NCBI GenBank assembly: GCA_002110485.1
Contig: MOWL01000069.1
Location: forward strand, 1 to 64,000
Origin: Emergomyces orientalis
Lineage: Eukaryota; Ascomycota; Eurotiomycetes; Onygenales; Ajellomycetaceae
Direction of reading: 5' to 3'
Length of the DNA: 64,000 nucleotides
The translations under genes were made by a program, and so were the position numbers. Shown here piece after piece: positions 43,066 through 53,200 of the stretch. Below the pieces are notes generated by a model. It ran no database searches, was not told where the DNA came from, and saw nothing but the letters and a program-made list of their open reading frames with translations. The stretch's first letter is position 1, and the number at the start of each line of letters is the position of its first letter.

Positions 43066-43449
43066 TACATTAATCCTAAATGGGAATAGCCGACCTCCTC
43101 AAAATGCGATTTCAATATTATGTTCGCGCTTATTACCTTCCGTCGCGATCAGATAGGATTAATCTTCACCTTGGTTCCTTGCTCGGCGGCTCTATCCGTT
43201 CCCACATTCGCGTTGTGCACCAAAGCCAAGCCGGATCAACCCTTTGACCATAATCTTCCCTTTGATTATATATATCAGCATCTGTTCCCTGCGAGCTATC
43301 TTCTCTCGCAGGTATCATACATCATAACTTCCTCACAATTCTGCATTTTTGCTTCCCATCACATAATATTAGCATACCAACCTAATTTTTCTCCCCTTAC
43401 AACTCCTAGTTAATCTCACACCAACTCAACGGTCTTTTATACCGTCAAA
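43066..43449 (+). promoter_or_regulatory. module A promoter, copy 2 (FunK1 kinase 2)
   Basis: Closely matches copy 1 through the leader (AACTCAACGGTCTTTTATAC just before the ATG), including the TATATAT tract near 43270. Confidence 0.7.
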
Positions 43450-45903
43450 ATGGCGGGACTTTCACAAGAAGATCGCAACATTATCAAGAACCATCGTCTA
43501 ACAGACTCGGTCGATCGTTTACGAGGCACGCTTCAGGAAGCCGAAAGAATATATAAGTCGCGTCTAATTTCTGATGGCGCTGATGAGAGCCTTGACCAAC
43601 TCTATCGAAATGCGATTTCAAAACTCCTCTCTGCTTTACAGGGAGAGGATGCAGCCTACAGCCTTCGCTCACGGATGAGTGATGGAAATATGGCATCTGA
43701 TCTAGCACATTTAGTTGAGCGCCTCCAAAAGGCAAAAGGAAACTTCAGGTACGACGAGTATCGGCTGTTGGTATGCCTGGTCATCCAAAGGCCACCAGAC
43801 ATTGAACTCCAGACCGTCGAAAAATGGAACCTCGACATCTGGAAAGCTATATTTAATCTCATTGTCACAATCCCTCGAACGACACCACCGGCGAGCGTCC
43901 CGCCCTCTTTTGACGGCACGCCGGTCAAATCCACCTCGTCATCGCAGAAAGGCTCCGAGCAGACGCGTGAGTTGGTGAATCCGAGAATCTTCGAGGAGAT
44001 ACGTGGCTGCACATTTCGAGACGTCGATGGCTTCTTTGACAAATACTTTGAGGAGAAGGATTGGAGCGACAAAGCAGATACCATCTGTCGACGCGTGCTG
44101 GACCCAGACAGCGACGGTAATTGGGCCCAGTTTCCCGATCCTCCTATACAGGACAATGTCCTCGCCTGGTGGTTTCGTCTTCAAGAAGACCTTCTCTCGG
44201 AATCACGCGGCACCTACTACTCCACGGCAAGCAAAGCGGATCTTACCGGTTCGAAGGCGGAACGGCAAGTCGACCTTCTTTTGCGAGCTAAGGGTGGGAG
44301 CATCTCACGAAACAAACACGACTGGAGAGACATTCTGGTGGTTGGCGAGCTCAAAAAACCTAAGGAGGAGATCAGGACCAAAGCCACACTGCTGCAGATC
44401 GGCCGCTGCGTGCGCGAGGTCTTTGCTGCGCAGCCCACCCGGCGGTTCGTCCACGCATTCGCCGTCTGCGGGACCAAGATGGAGGCGTGGGTGTTCGACC
44501 GCTCGGGCCCCTACAGCTCGGGCATCATCGACGTCTACGCGGACTCGAGACAGTTCTTTCAGGTGCTTGTGGGCTACACCATGATGAGCGACGAGGAGCT
44601 GGGACTGGACACCTTTATTGCTAGGGATGAAGGCGGCAACAAATCAATAACCATCAAAGGGCCTGGGAACTCAGAGGGAAAGAAGGTGCAGCTGGGTGAA
44701 ATGCTTTCCTGTCAGTGTGCCATCGTGTGTCGCGGAACCACATGTTTTCTCGCAAACGATGGACAAGTGGAGGGCGTTGCCAAATTCTCGTGGGTGTCGG
44801 ACAAGCGGCGGCCAGAGGCGGAACTCCTCGAGCTAGCGGGTCAAAGAAATGTCCAAGGGGTCGCCAAGATCATTGGCCATGGTGCCATCACTAGTATCTC
44901 CGACATGCGCTGCGGCCTGACCTTCGACGACAAACGTCAAGACTTCAAAAGCGCCCCCCCCAGCACAGCCTCCTCGCTTCATCAATCTCAGCCACTCACC
45001 GAGCCCTGTCCCTTAGATATCCGTCGAAAATCGTCGTCCAGGAAGCGCAGATCCCCGGACAAGGGGATACAGACATCCAAACGATCGCGTTCCATCAATC
45101 AACCATCGAGGGACACCCAACAGGAGCATGAACTAGCTTTCTCCTTTCAGTCGGCGCACAAGCCAAGCCTCTTCGACCGAAATAGCGAGGAACCGTACGA
45201 CAACCGTGTCCTCCGCTGTCTAGTGATATCGCCCGCTGGCCGGCCGATCTACAAGTACGAATCGCCACTGGAGCTGCTCAAGGCGCTTCGCGATGCAATA
45301 AAGGCGCATCGGTCTCTTTACCTGGATGGGAACATCCTTCATCGGGATATTTCGGAGAACAACATAATCATCACCAATCCAGATAAGGCAGATGGTCACT
45401 CGGGCATGCTGATCGATCTGGATCTTGCCAAAGAAGTTGGAAGCAGGCGAAGTGGCGCGCGGCACCAGACTGGCACGATGGAGTTCATGGCGATCGAGGT
45501 GCTACTTAATATCGACCATACCTATCGGCATGATCTCGAGTCTTTTTTCTACGTGCTTATCTGGCAATGTGCCCGTCATGGTTGGGAAAAATCAAATGAG
45601 CTACAGAGACAAGGACAGGACCAGCCCAAAGACAGCATGCTGAGAGAATGGTATACTGGAACTTATAAGAAAATTGCAATCTATAAACGAGGTAACATGG
45701 AAACTGGCGGATTTGAATACCTTTTGCAGGAGTTTCCGCCGGACTTCGAGTGCGCCAAACATCTTTGCAGGACCATACGAGGCGTACTGTTTCCTTACGG
45801 GAAGGAAGGACTTATTGTTGGAACGCCGCAAGACCCACAAAGGTTATATGATCCTATTATTAAGGCGTATGATGATACGATAGCTCTGATCGAAACCGAA
45901 TAG
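43450..45903 (+). CDS. FunK1-type protein kinase 2, 817 aa
   Basis: Single exon, paralogue of 21575-24025, with all kinase hallmarks (GVAKFSWV, ILHRDISENNIII, LIDLDLA, MEFMAIEVL, DLESFFYVLIW) and the DILVVGELKKPK segment. Similarity to kinase 1 is uneven. The middle region and the C-lobe up to WQCARHGW are almost identical. The N-terminal 110-140 residues differ more, and the C-terminal ~100 residues are replaced over a long stretch (ELQRQGQDQPKDSMLREWY here) before rejoining at LIVGTPQDP. This mosaic pattern suggests recombination or gene conversion. Probably active; target unknown. Confidence 0.9.
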   Translation: MAGLSQEDRNIIKNHRLTDSVDRLRGTLQEAERIYKSRLISDGADESLDQLYRNAISKLLSALQGEDAAYSLRSRMSDGNMASDLAHLVERLQKAKGNFRYDEYRLLVCLVIQRPPDIELQTVEKWNLDIWKAIFNLIVTIPRTTPPASVPPSFDGTPVKSTSSSQKGSEQTRELVNPRIFEEIRGCTFRDVDGFFDKYFEEKDWSDKADTICRRVLDPDSDGNWAQFPDPPIQDNVLAWWFRLQEDLLSESRGTYYSTASKADLTGSKAERQVDLLLRAKGGSISRNKHDWRDILVVGELKKPKEEIRTKATLLQIGRCVREVFAAQPTRRFVHAFAVCGTKMEAWVFDRSGPYSSGIIDVYADSRQFFQVLVGYTMMSDEELGLDTFIARDEGGNKSITIKGPGNSEGKKVQLGEMLSCQCAIVCRGTTCFLANDGQVEGVAKFSWVSDKRRPEAELLELAGQRNVQGVAKIIGHGAITSISDMRCGLTFDDKRQDFKSAPPSTASSLHQSQPLTEPCPLDIRRKSSSRKRRSPDKGIQTSKRSRSINQPSRDTQQEHELAFSFQSAHKPSLFDRNSEEPYDNRVLRCLVISPAGRPIYKYESPLELLKALRDAIKAHRSLYLDGNILHRDISENNIIITNPDKADGHSGMLIDLDLAKEVGSRRSGARHQTGTMEFMAIEVLLNIDHTYRHDLESFFYVLIWQCARHGWEKSNELQRQGQDQPKDSMLREWYTGTYKKIAIYKRGNMETGGFEYLLQEFPPDFECAKHLCRTIRGVLFPYGKEGLIVGTPQDPQRLYDPIIKAYDDTIALIETE

Positions 45904-46358
45904 AATGAATATAGGCCTGCTCAATGCATATATTCTATGTCTCCTGGAGAAGTGAAAACATTGCTATTCATTACACCTGCAGTCAATAAGTTTGAACACT
46001 AAATATCTAGAAGTGGCCGCAGCCCAAAGGTATTGTTGGTTTCCAGAAGCTTTTCATTGCACATTACGAGAAAATGCCGGCACAATAGTGAACTCCCACC
46101 GAGAAGCAACCTTATGGCCTATATCCAATGGGCACCACAGGGGGGTAGTTCGTTTCGATTCGCAGATGTACGCGGTAGGGTAACAACCGCAGCAAGGTAT
46201 GAACCCACAAGGACTGTCCAATTATCTGATTCCCTTTCCTTCCATTCATTGTATTCATTCTCGACGTACCTTGCTGAACGGTCAGCAATAAAGCCCACTG
46301 AATATGGAAATAATGCTTACCGGCACTCAAATATTATGCGCTGCATCCTGATCTTCTA
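45904..46358. other. 3' region of kinase 2, no further gene
   Basis: Plus frames at 45992-46183 and 46033-46557 overlap each other and the small minus gene without support. Confidence 0.4.
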
Positions 46359-46571
46359 TCACAGAGGTGGTAGATCTGCATCATATTGTTCTTTACTCTG
46401 TGTTTCTATTGTCTCGAGTATCGCGGACATTCGCTTCAATATTCCAATCATTTCGAGCACCTGGCTACGGATCTCCATGATTTCATCTTGCGGAGATGTA
46501 TTGTTGCCGCCCTTGGTATTTGAGGAGGAGGTTGCTGAAGGTCTTTGCTTGTCATAGTTCGCATTCGGCAT
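46359..46571 (-). CDS. small coiled-coil protein, 70 aa
   Basis: ATG at 46571. A polar N-terminus is followed by a heptad-like helix (MEIRSQVLEMIGILKRMSAI). Length and composition suggest an oligomerising small protein or the N-terminus of a lost larger one. No relatives in the window. Confidence 0.4.
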   Translation of the reverse strand: MPNANYDKQRPSATSSSNTKGGNNTSPQDEIMEIRSQVLEMIGILKRMSAILETIETQSKEQYDADLPPL

Positions 46572-47055
46572 TGCGGCAGATGCCCCCTGTTATAAGCCAG
46601 ACGGATTTCTAGATAGCTACAAGGTTCTGTTGAGGCGCAAATTTCCAGTCGATTTGTGGAGTATGATTTATTATGGTTTAGGAATATAAATTTAGATATC
46701 CAGAACTGGGGAGGTTCTTATACTCCTCTCCAGAGCTAGACAAAATACGCGGATTAAAATGATTCGAAGAAAAATGAAGTGAGAGACAAAGAAATGAGGG
46801 GGGAAGAACAAACAGGACATAAACAAAGGAACACGCACAAAGAAAATACCATACCATGGGCGTAGGCAAGATAGATCTTTGGGCTAGAAGGTGATAGGCG
46901 ATATCAATGGAGCTCGTGGGCTGGAATCAAATATGCTAAGCAAACAAAGATCAAACAAGGGGAACCGAAGCAAACGAGGCAAAAATCAAGACAGGCAAAG
47001 TACGGAACGAATCAGAGCCAAAATTGATATTTAACATGTTACACAGGTGAAGATT
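46572..47055. other. intergenic, no gene seen
   Basis: Only short frames. It would include the 3' UTR of the chromodomain gene. Confidence 0.4.
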
Positions 47056-48549
47056 CTAGCCAATCGTCTTTACAATCTTGCGTCCACTGTCTCTGCACAA
47101 TCTCCTTTTCTGCTTAAAACGCATGTGGCCCGCTAGAGTAGTCAGTGAAGGCCGCTCGTCTTTCCACTCTGCATGGAATTTTTTGACCAGCTCCTCGCAG
47201 CCCGGGATCAGATCGCTCCGCGGCTGCCAAGTAGGCCGCCATGCGACACGGTACTCCAGGAGTGGCTTGCCCTCCCGCATGCGGATCCGGGAATCCAGTA
47301 TCCTTTTGACCAGCCACTCCTCCTGTGTCGTACCGGCGTGGGCAACCGAGATTTGAGGCCGACCCCCTGGATGTGGAGAAACGCTGTCGTGGGGTGCACG
47401 GGCGGAGGTGCCCACATCGTCCATGGTAAGAGGGGGAGGAGTTTCTGCATGTAGAAGATCAGCGAGAGAACACGGAACGGTAATTGAAGCTGGTGGGAAG
47501 CTGACCTGGAACTTCTCGGGGAGTCGATGGGGCTCCACCATCATCCACCATCCCGTCTAGTTTGTCACCTTGATCGGTGGGCGCCTGGCAGGCAGGCAGC
47601 GGTGGCGGGGAAGTCTGTCCACCTGCAGACTCGCTTGTGGGTTCACCAGCGTGGCCTATCTCCGTCGAACCATCTACCACAATGGGGCCATCTGAAATAG
47701 GGCCGAGGTTAGCGGATCGAAAAGATGTATCGTGAGCGAGTCAAGAGACGGACCTCTACTTCCACCCGACCGGCATATGTGAAGGCCGGCTTCAGTGGCA
47801 CTTTCCACAGCCGTATCCGCCTCGACAGGCATACCAAAGCGGTCGCTGGCAAAACCGCTCGTCGACCTGGAGGGGATGGTGGGGCGCTCGTCGGCATTCC
47901 TGCGGTTCCCGCCGAGTGGTTTTCCCCCGTCGTCCGACGAGATCTCCTCCAAAATCCTGTCAAAGTCATTTTCTGGAGTTTCGGCTGGCTGGGGCCGTTG
48001 GGCTGCAGGGAGAGAAGAGATGGGAGAGGTAACAGAGGGGAGCAAGCGGGGAGGCAAAGGGTATTTGAGCTGCTGCGAGGGACATAATAGGGGAGTGAAA
48101 GTGTCGCTGGTGCGATTGGGTCTACGTGCTGGGGATTTAGGGAATGTGGAGAGTGTGGGGAGTTCCAGGCTGTGCAACTCGGTTGCACTCGTGGGATTTG
48201 GAGGTTGATAGAATTGGATGTTGTCCATGGTGACTGCGGCCATGGCTTTGCTCTCTGATTTTGGGTTTCGGGGACGCCTTGATTCTCGTTCTGCGATGGG
48301 TGCTTTTGGGAGGGGAAAATCCAGCGCTTTTATAGACAAACTGGAAAAGCTCCTCCATCGGCGGAGTGTCCAGAGTTCAGGAAAGCCTCGTTGATAGACC
48401 CCAGCATCTTCGGAAAACGCCTCGCTTTCTCTTAACACCGGGAACCAGCTGCAAAACGGTGATCGATCGCCATGCAACACACGAATGTAACGTTCGAGCC
48501 AGGGTTCCTCCGGACCACACTCTTGATCAGGCCTTGAGATAAGGACCAT
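47056..48549 (-). CDS. chromodomain protein, three exons, 456 aa
   Basis: Exons 47754-48549, 47506-47691 and 47056-47444. Introns 47692-47753 (GTCCGT..CGCTAAC..CAG) and 47445-47505 (GTCAGC..GCTGAT..CAG) keep phase and unite three overlapping ORFs. The start is the first in-frame ATG (48549, MVLISRPDQE); the frame is open further upstream without ATG. Most of the protein is Pro/Ser-rich. Residues ~369-420 form a chromodomain-like fold (EEWLVKRILDSRIR...LLEYRVAWRP.WQPRSDL...CEELVKKFH) with the expected hydrophobic/aromatic spacing, then a basic tail (RFKQKRRLCRDSGRK). Chromodomains read methylated histones or sit at the end of Ty3-type integrases. No integrase is present, so a chromatin role or domestication is possible. 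Confidence 0.7.
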
Positions 48550-48721
48550 CGAAAGTTCACCGTCGACCACACACCCGGAAACGAGCCAGACAAGCCTGCG
48601 TAATCCAAGAGGATGAACGCAAATTGGCCATGGGGGGGAAGGATCGTCGACGAATAAAGTACGGAATATCAGGCACAATGCGCTGGGCGCCGACGCCGTT
48701 GGATCATGCAGGAGGCCCCGT

Positions 48722-48758
48722 CTCACCGTCGCACCGTCGCACCGTCGCACCGTCGCAC
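48722..48758. repeat. 8-bp tandem repeat CGTCGCAC, about four units
   Basis: Perfect head-to-tail copies of CCGTCGCA. They lie just upstream of the chromodomain gene's first ATG. Confidence 0.75.
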
Positions 48759-49068
48759 GATCACTGCGCGCCCCCGGCTCCCCGGCCCCTCAGCTGCAAA
48801 CAGCTCAGCGTCAAATCTGCCGACGTCCCTCGCCAATCAACAGAGTCGTGGGCCTGGGCGTGGCACACAATGCGAGGACGGAATACCGTGCTTGAGTACA
48901 AGGATTCCAGGGCCAACACTTCAGTGCAGCCAATACAATCATCGATGCCAGCCGGAGGCTCAGCGAAGGCGGCATTTTGCGCCCACACCCTCCCACGCGA
49001 CCTAGTAGCATCCTATCATGTTCCTCGTAATCTCGCTACTTCGTAAGGGAGGGGAAGGGGGGATCCTC

Positions 49069-49437
49069 GGATCCACGTAATCTCAGGTTTCGCCGGCATG
49101 AGGGATTTTTGCCATTGGCCAAGAGCACAACGAGCGTGCACCCGTAATTGTACAAACAAGCCTCACATGCCACGTCCCAGTGTCCAGGCGAGTGTCGCTA
49201 CGCCGCGAGCGGGATGCTGGATCCTAGCAATCTCGGGTTTCGCCGTCGTGAGGGATTTTCGCCATTGGTCAAGTCAACGGCATAACGGGGCTGTGCCGGC
49301 AATCGCAGGCGCAACCCTCCCCACGTTGCACCGCAGTGTCCAGCCAGATCCCGCTACGCCGTCGGGCAGGATGTTGCATCCATGCAATCTCGGGTTCCGC
49401 CGACATGAGGGATTTTTGCCATTGGTCAATGGCATAA
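49069..49437. promoter_or_regulatory. three tandem ~155-bp repeats with a CCAAT-type box
   Basis: Each unit has GGATCC-like sequence, CAATCTCGGGTTTCGCCG, TGAGGGATTTTTGCCATTGG and, further on, CAGTGTCCAG...GCTACGCCG. The inverted CCAAT (CCATTGG) falls at 49112, 49262 and 49419. Read on the minus strand it is CCAATGG, oriented toward the chromodomain gene. CCAAT is bound by the HAP/NF-Y complex in ascomycetes; its use here is inferred. Confidence 0.65.
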
Positions 49438-50100
49438 CGCGCATGCACCGAATCGTAGTCCAAACGGAAAGAGGAGGAGAAGAGGGAAGGAAATGTGAAA
49501 TGTATCGTAGGAGTAACAGGGTAAGCCAGACCAGAAGGACTGAAAGGGAAGATGTCGATGGGCAAGAGAGACACAAAGTGGGCGAGTGAAATATCCGGTG
49601 GGTAGCGTCTGTTATCCTCGAGAAGGGGAGTGGTGTAATTGTGATCTTTAGATCTACATGGCCTTCCAAGAAGGTTGAAAAAAGGGGAAGGGGAGGGGCT
49701 GCAGGGGAGGTAGGGAAGGGGATGGGGGGGATGGGGGGGATGGATGGGGATGCGATGGCGAAACGGTTCGGCAAGGCAGATCGGCAGATATCTTTTGTTG
49801 TGCGGCAGGCTGAGAAGGGGGGAAGAGGGAAGGGGGATGGGATGGGAAGAGTGAGACGAGAGGGAAAATTGGGAAGATGGAAGGTGCGTGGGCGAAGAAG
49901 GAAGAGAAGCGATCTTATATAGATTTTCGGAAACGCGTCGATGATGTAACTCCAAGCGGCGAGGTCGAGGGGCGCCAAACCCGAAGAGGCGACGGCAGGG
50001 CCGACGTGGCCAATGGGCGGGGTCGGCGACGGTAGGCTAGGCCCGTCCGGGAAGCGGCGTGAGGGCGACGGCCAGGTGTGGCCGTGTACTCACCGTCCGA
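49438..50100 (-). promoter_or_regulatory. candidate core promoter with CT-rich leader (minus strand)
   Basis: On the minus strand a TATATAAG (49914-49921) is followed by ~250 nt that is strongly C/T-rich (the plus strand is G/A-rich, 49640-49910), a layout common at fungal transcription starts. The two long minus ORFs across it (about 230 codons) are P/S/L-rich readings of the pyrimidine tract and are not called. A CCAATGGGCGG lies at 50009. The transcript could run through the repeats into the chromodomain gene, or be non-coding. Confidence 0.35.
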
Positions 50101-50229
50101 ATGTTTACTAAGACATTTTTTTAAAAATAAACTCAAAGTTGAAGATAATACAAAGAAAATTAAAAAAATGAACTAATATAGAAAATTTCTCAAAGAATAT
50201 TTATAATAAATTGATTTAAATCATATTTA

Positions 50230-53200
50230 TTATATATCTAGTTGTTGTTTTTTTTTCTTGTTGCAATATCTGTTTCTATGATATAATTTATTAAATATTT
50301 GATCTATATCATATTTTCTTTTCAAATCATTTCTAATAACAGAGTTTTTTAAGCAATTTATCAATAAATGTTCTGAATCTTTTAAATAATTATATATATC
50401 ACAGTTTTGAGGTCTCTCAATTCCAAATTTCTTAAAATAGAAGCCAAAGTATTCATGATCAAGCTTCAATTGAATTATTGAAGAAAAGATTTTCTTTTTG
50501 CATTTAATAGAGCATGCTTTTCACTTTGATTTTATTTCAAAAATCAAGTATTTGATATTTAGTTTTTGTTTTTGAGTTTCTCAATTTAAATTTCAATCTT
50601 TTAAGCATTTCTCTTTTACTTTTCTTTTTATAAATGTTCAAGATATTTTCTGTTTTTTCACTAACTCAATTTCTGTGCTCTTTTTTACAGCTTCATCAGC
50701 TAGTTCATTTCCTTTTATATTCATATGAGCTGGGACCCAGTGCAAATGAATTTGTATATCTTTTAATTTTCTTATTCTTTTAATCAGTTGATATACAGTT
50801 TCAATATGTATTTAATTTTCTTGAATCTTGTTTTTTTGAAATCTTTTCAAAGCTGCTTGACTGTCTGAATAAATTCATATCTCATTGATATCTGAATTTC
50901 TTGTCAATTGACTCATTGTCATTTTAAATGCTTGCATTATTGTATATACTTCTGCATCAAATACTTCCATTTCTTGACCCAGATTCCATGAATTAGTGAA
51001 GTATATATCTTTGTTTCTTGTATATGCTATGCCAGCTCCCAGATTATTTGAAGTATCATTTTTTGATTCATTAGTATAGATAATCAGAGCATTATTTATA
51101 ATTTCAAGCTGCTTTAAATGTCTTTCTTGCTCATTTTCTTTAGATAATTCACTAATATCTATATCAATCAATGAATTCAGAGACTTTTTCCATGAATATA
51201 GTTGTTCAAAATCTAATTCTTTCACATTTAAATGAGGAAGTTCGTCTTTGATCATTGAACAAACTCTATATAACTGAGTTGAAATCTTTTTTACAGAATT
51301 TAGACTGGTTTCATTTCAATCTAAATATTTACTTCAGTTCAAATCAGTGCCTGTGTTCATGGGAGGAAATGTGGGTGAAACTCTTTTTCTAATTATATGA
51401 TTTTGATTTAATTTAATTATTCTCACTGAATAATTTCTGCACAGCTTGTCCAGCCTTATTTTAGAAGAAGGAATTGAGGCTTCAATTTCCATAGCTTTTA
51501 TAGAGATGGTTTTAAATGCTCCCAGCATTCTTCTTAAAGCTTTATTTTGCAGACTTTCATATTTATTTAGAAAGTTTTTCTGATTTTTCCACCATATTTG
51601 TGCTTCATAGTCTGAGATTGAGAAAATGCAGGCAATATAAAGTTGTCTCATTGCTTGGAAAGATAGTCCTCTTTCTGTATTTGATAATCTTAAAATGTTA
51701 TTAAGATTACTCTCTGCCTGGGCAAGTTTCTTTTGAATATGATAATTAAACTTCAGTTTTGAGTCTAGCCAAAATCCTAGCCATCTAACTGATTCTTTTG
51801 AATTAATTTGTTCATTTAGCAAGACTATGTGTTCATTTTTCTCATTTGACTTAGAAAAAAAGTGAATCAATTCAGTTTTATTCATATCAAACTGAATATA
51901 ATTTTCATTTCCTTTTTGAATGATTTCTCTTGCTGCATTTTCAATTAATAAACAGTTTTCTTATTATTATTATTCTTCAATTATAGATATATATGCAGTC
52001 AGAGACTATGATATCTACCTGAGACTCAAAGAGTCTCAGGATTTTTCTAACTTTAACACTAATTACTATACATTTTTTCTTCAAACAAATAGCACTTGCA
52101 ATACTTGAATTCCAGCCCAGAATAGTCAGCAAATTGATTATAAACAGTTTTCTTTTATTGTTTTTGAATGACATAATAATGCAATATCATCAATGTAGCT
52201 GGGTGTTCTCACTAGCTTTATTTCTCTGTTTTGAAATAATGTTCTTATATATATCAAAAATAGAATGGGAGAGACTGGAGATCCCTGAGGGACTTCTATT
52301 TCAATTTTTGTTTCCTTTTGTTTTATTCCATCAAAAAACAACTGAATGGTTCTTTCTGACATAAAACAACTGACCCATTTTATCAATGATTTTGGAGTAT
52401 TTAATTCTATCAGAGTTTGAATTAAATGCTCTTTTGAAACATGATCAAATGCCCCTTTTATATCAATAAAAGCAGCAGTTGAAACTAGTTTTTCATTTCT
52501 AGCTAATTCTATATCATGAGTTAGAGAAAAAACTGCATCTATTGCTGAGTTTTGCTTTCTACCCCCTATTTGATCATAAAATAATAGATCAGAGTCAGAG
52601 ATAGTACTTAGATATGATAATCTAGTAGCTATTATTTTTTCTAAGACTTTTCCCAAGCAATTTAACAATGATATAATTCTATAGGATTTTGGAATAGTGC
52701 TTTTTCTATTTGGTTTTGCAAGTACTATTCCAGTGGCTTTTCTTCATATCTTGGGATGATATCCTTTTTTCAATAAATTGAAAAGTAATTCAAATATTTC
52801 TCCTTTTAACTTAGGATATAATTTTTGTATTATTAAATGATTTATTGAGTCAGGGCCTGCAGCAGTTTTCTTTGAGCTTTCAAAAATTGCTGTTTGTAAT
52901 TCATCTTCTGATAGATCTGGTCATATCCATCTTTTCTCTACATTTTCAGTATAATCATCTATTGACATAGAGTTTTCATTTTGAGATACTGGTGATTTTT
53001 GAAATAACATTCTTAACAATGCCTGGCATTTTTCTTCAAAGGAATGAGCTTTAATCTCTCTATTCTGATAGTTATATTCTAAAATAGGTAATTTAGCTAC
53101 TTTTCTTGATTTTGTATAATTAAATGCTTTAAAAATCTCTTTTTCTTTTGCATTTTCAAGAAAAGTATTCCAGCATGAAGTTTTAGCTGTTTTTATAGTA

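Noticed and set aside
21205..43449. Module A as a solo LTR
   Set aside because: I saw no TG..CA ends, no target-site duplications, and the copies sit at a fixed position before start codons.
49269..49978. Two overlapping ~230-codon minus-strand ORFs
   Set aside because: They are P/S/L-rich translations of a pyrimidine-rich tract with no domain. The region fits a promoter/leader and tandem repeats better.
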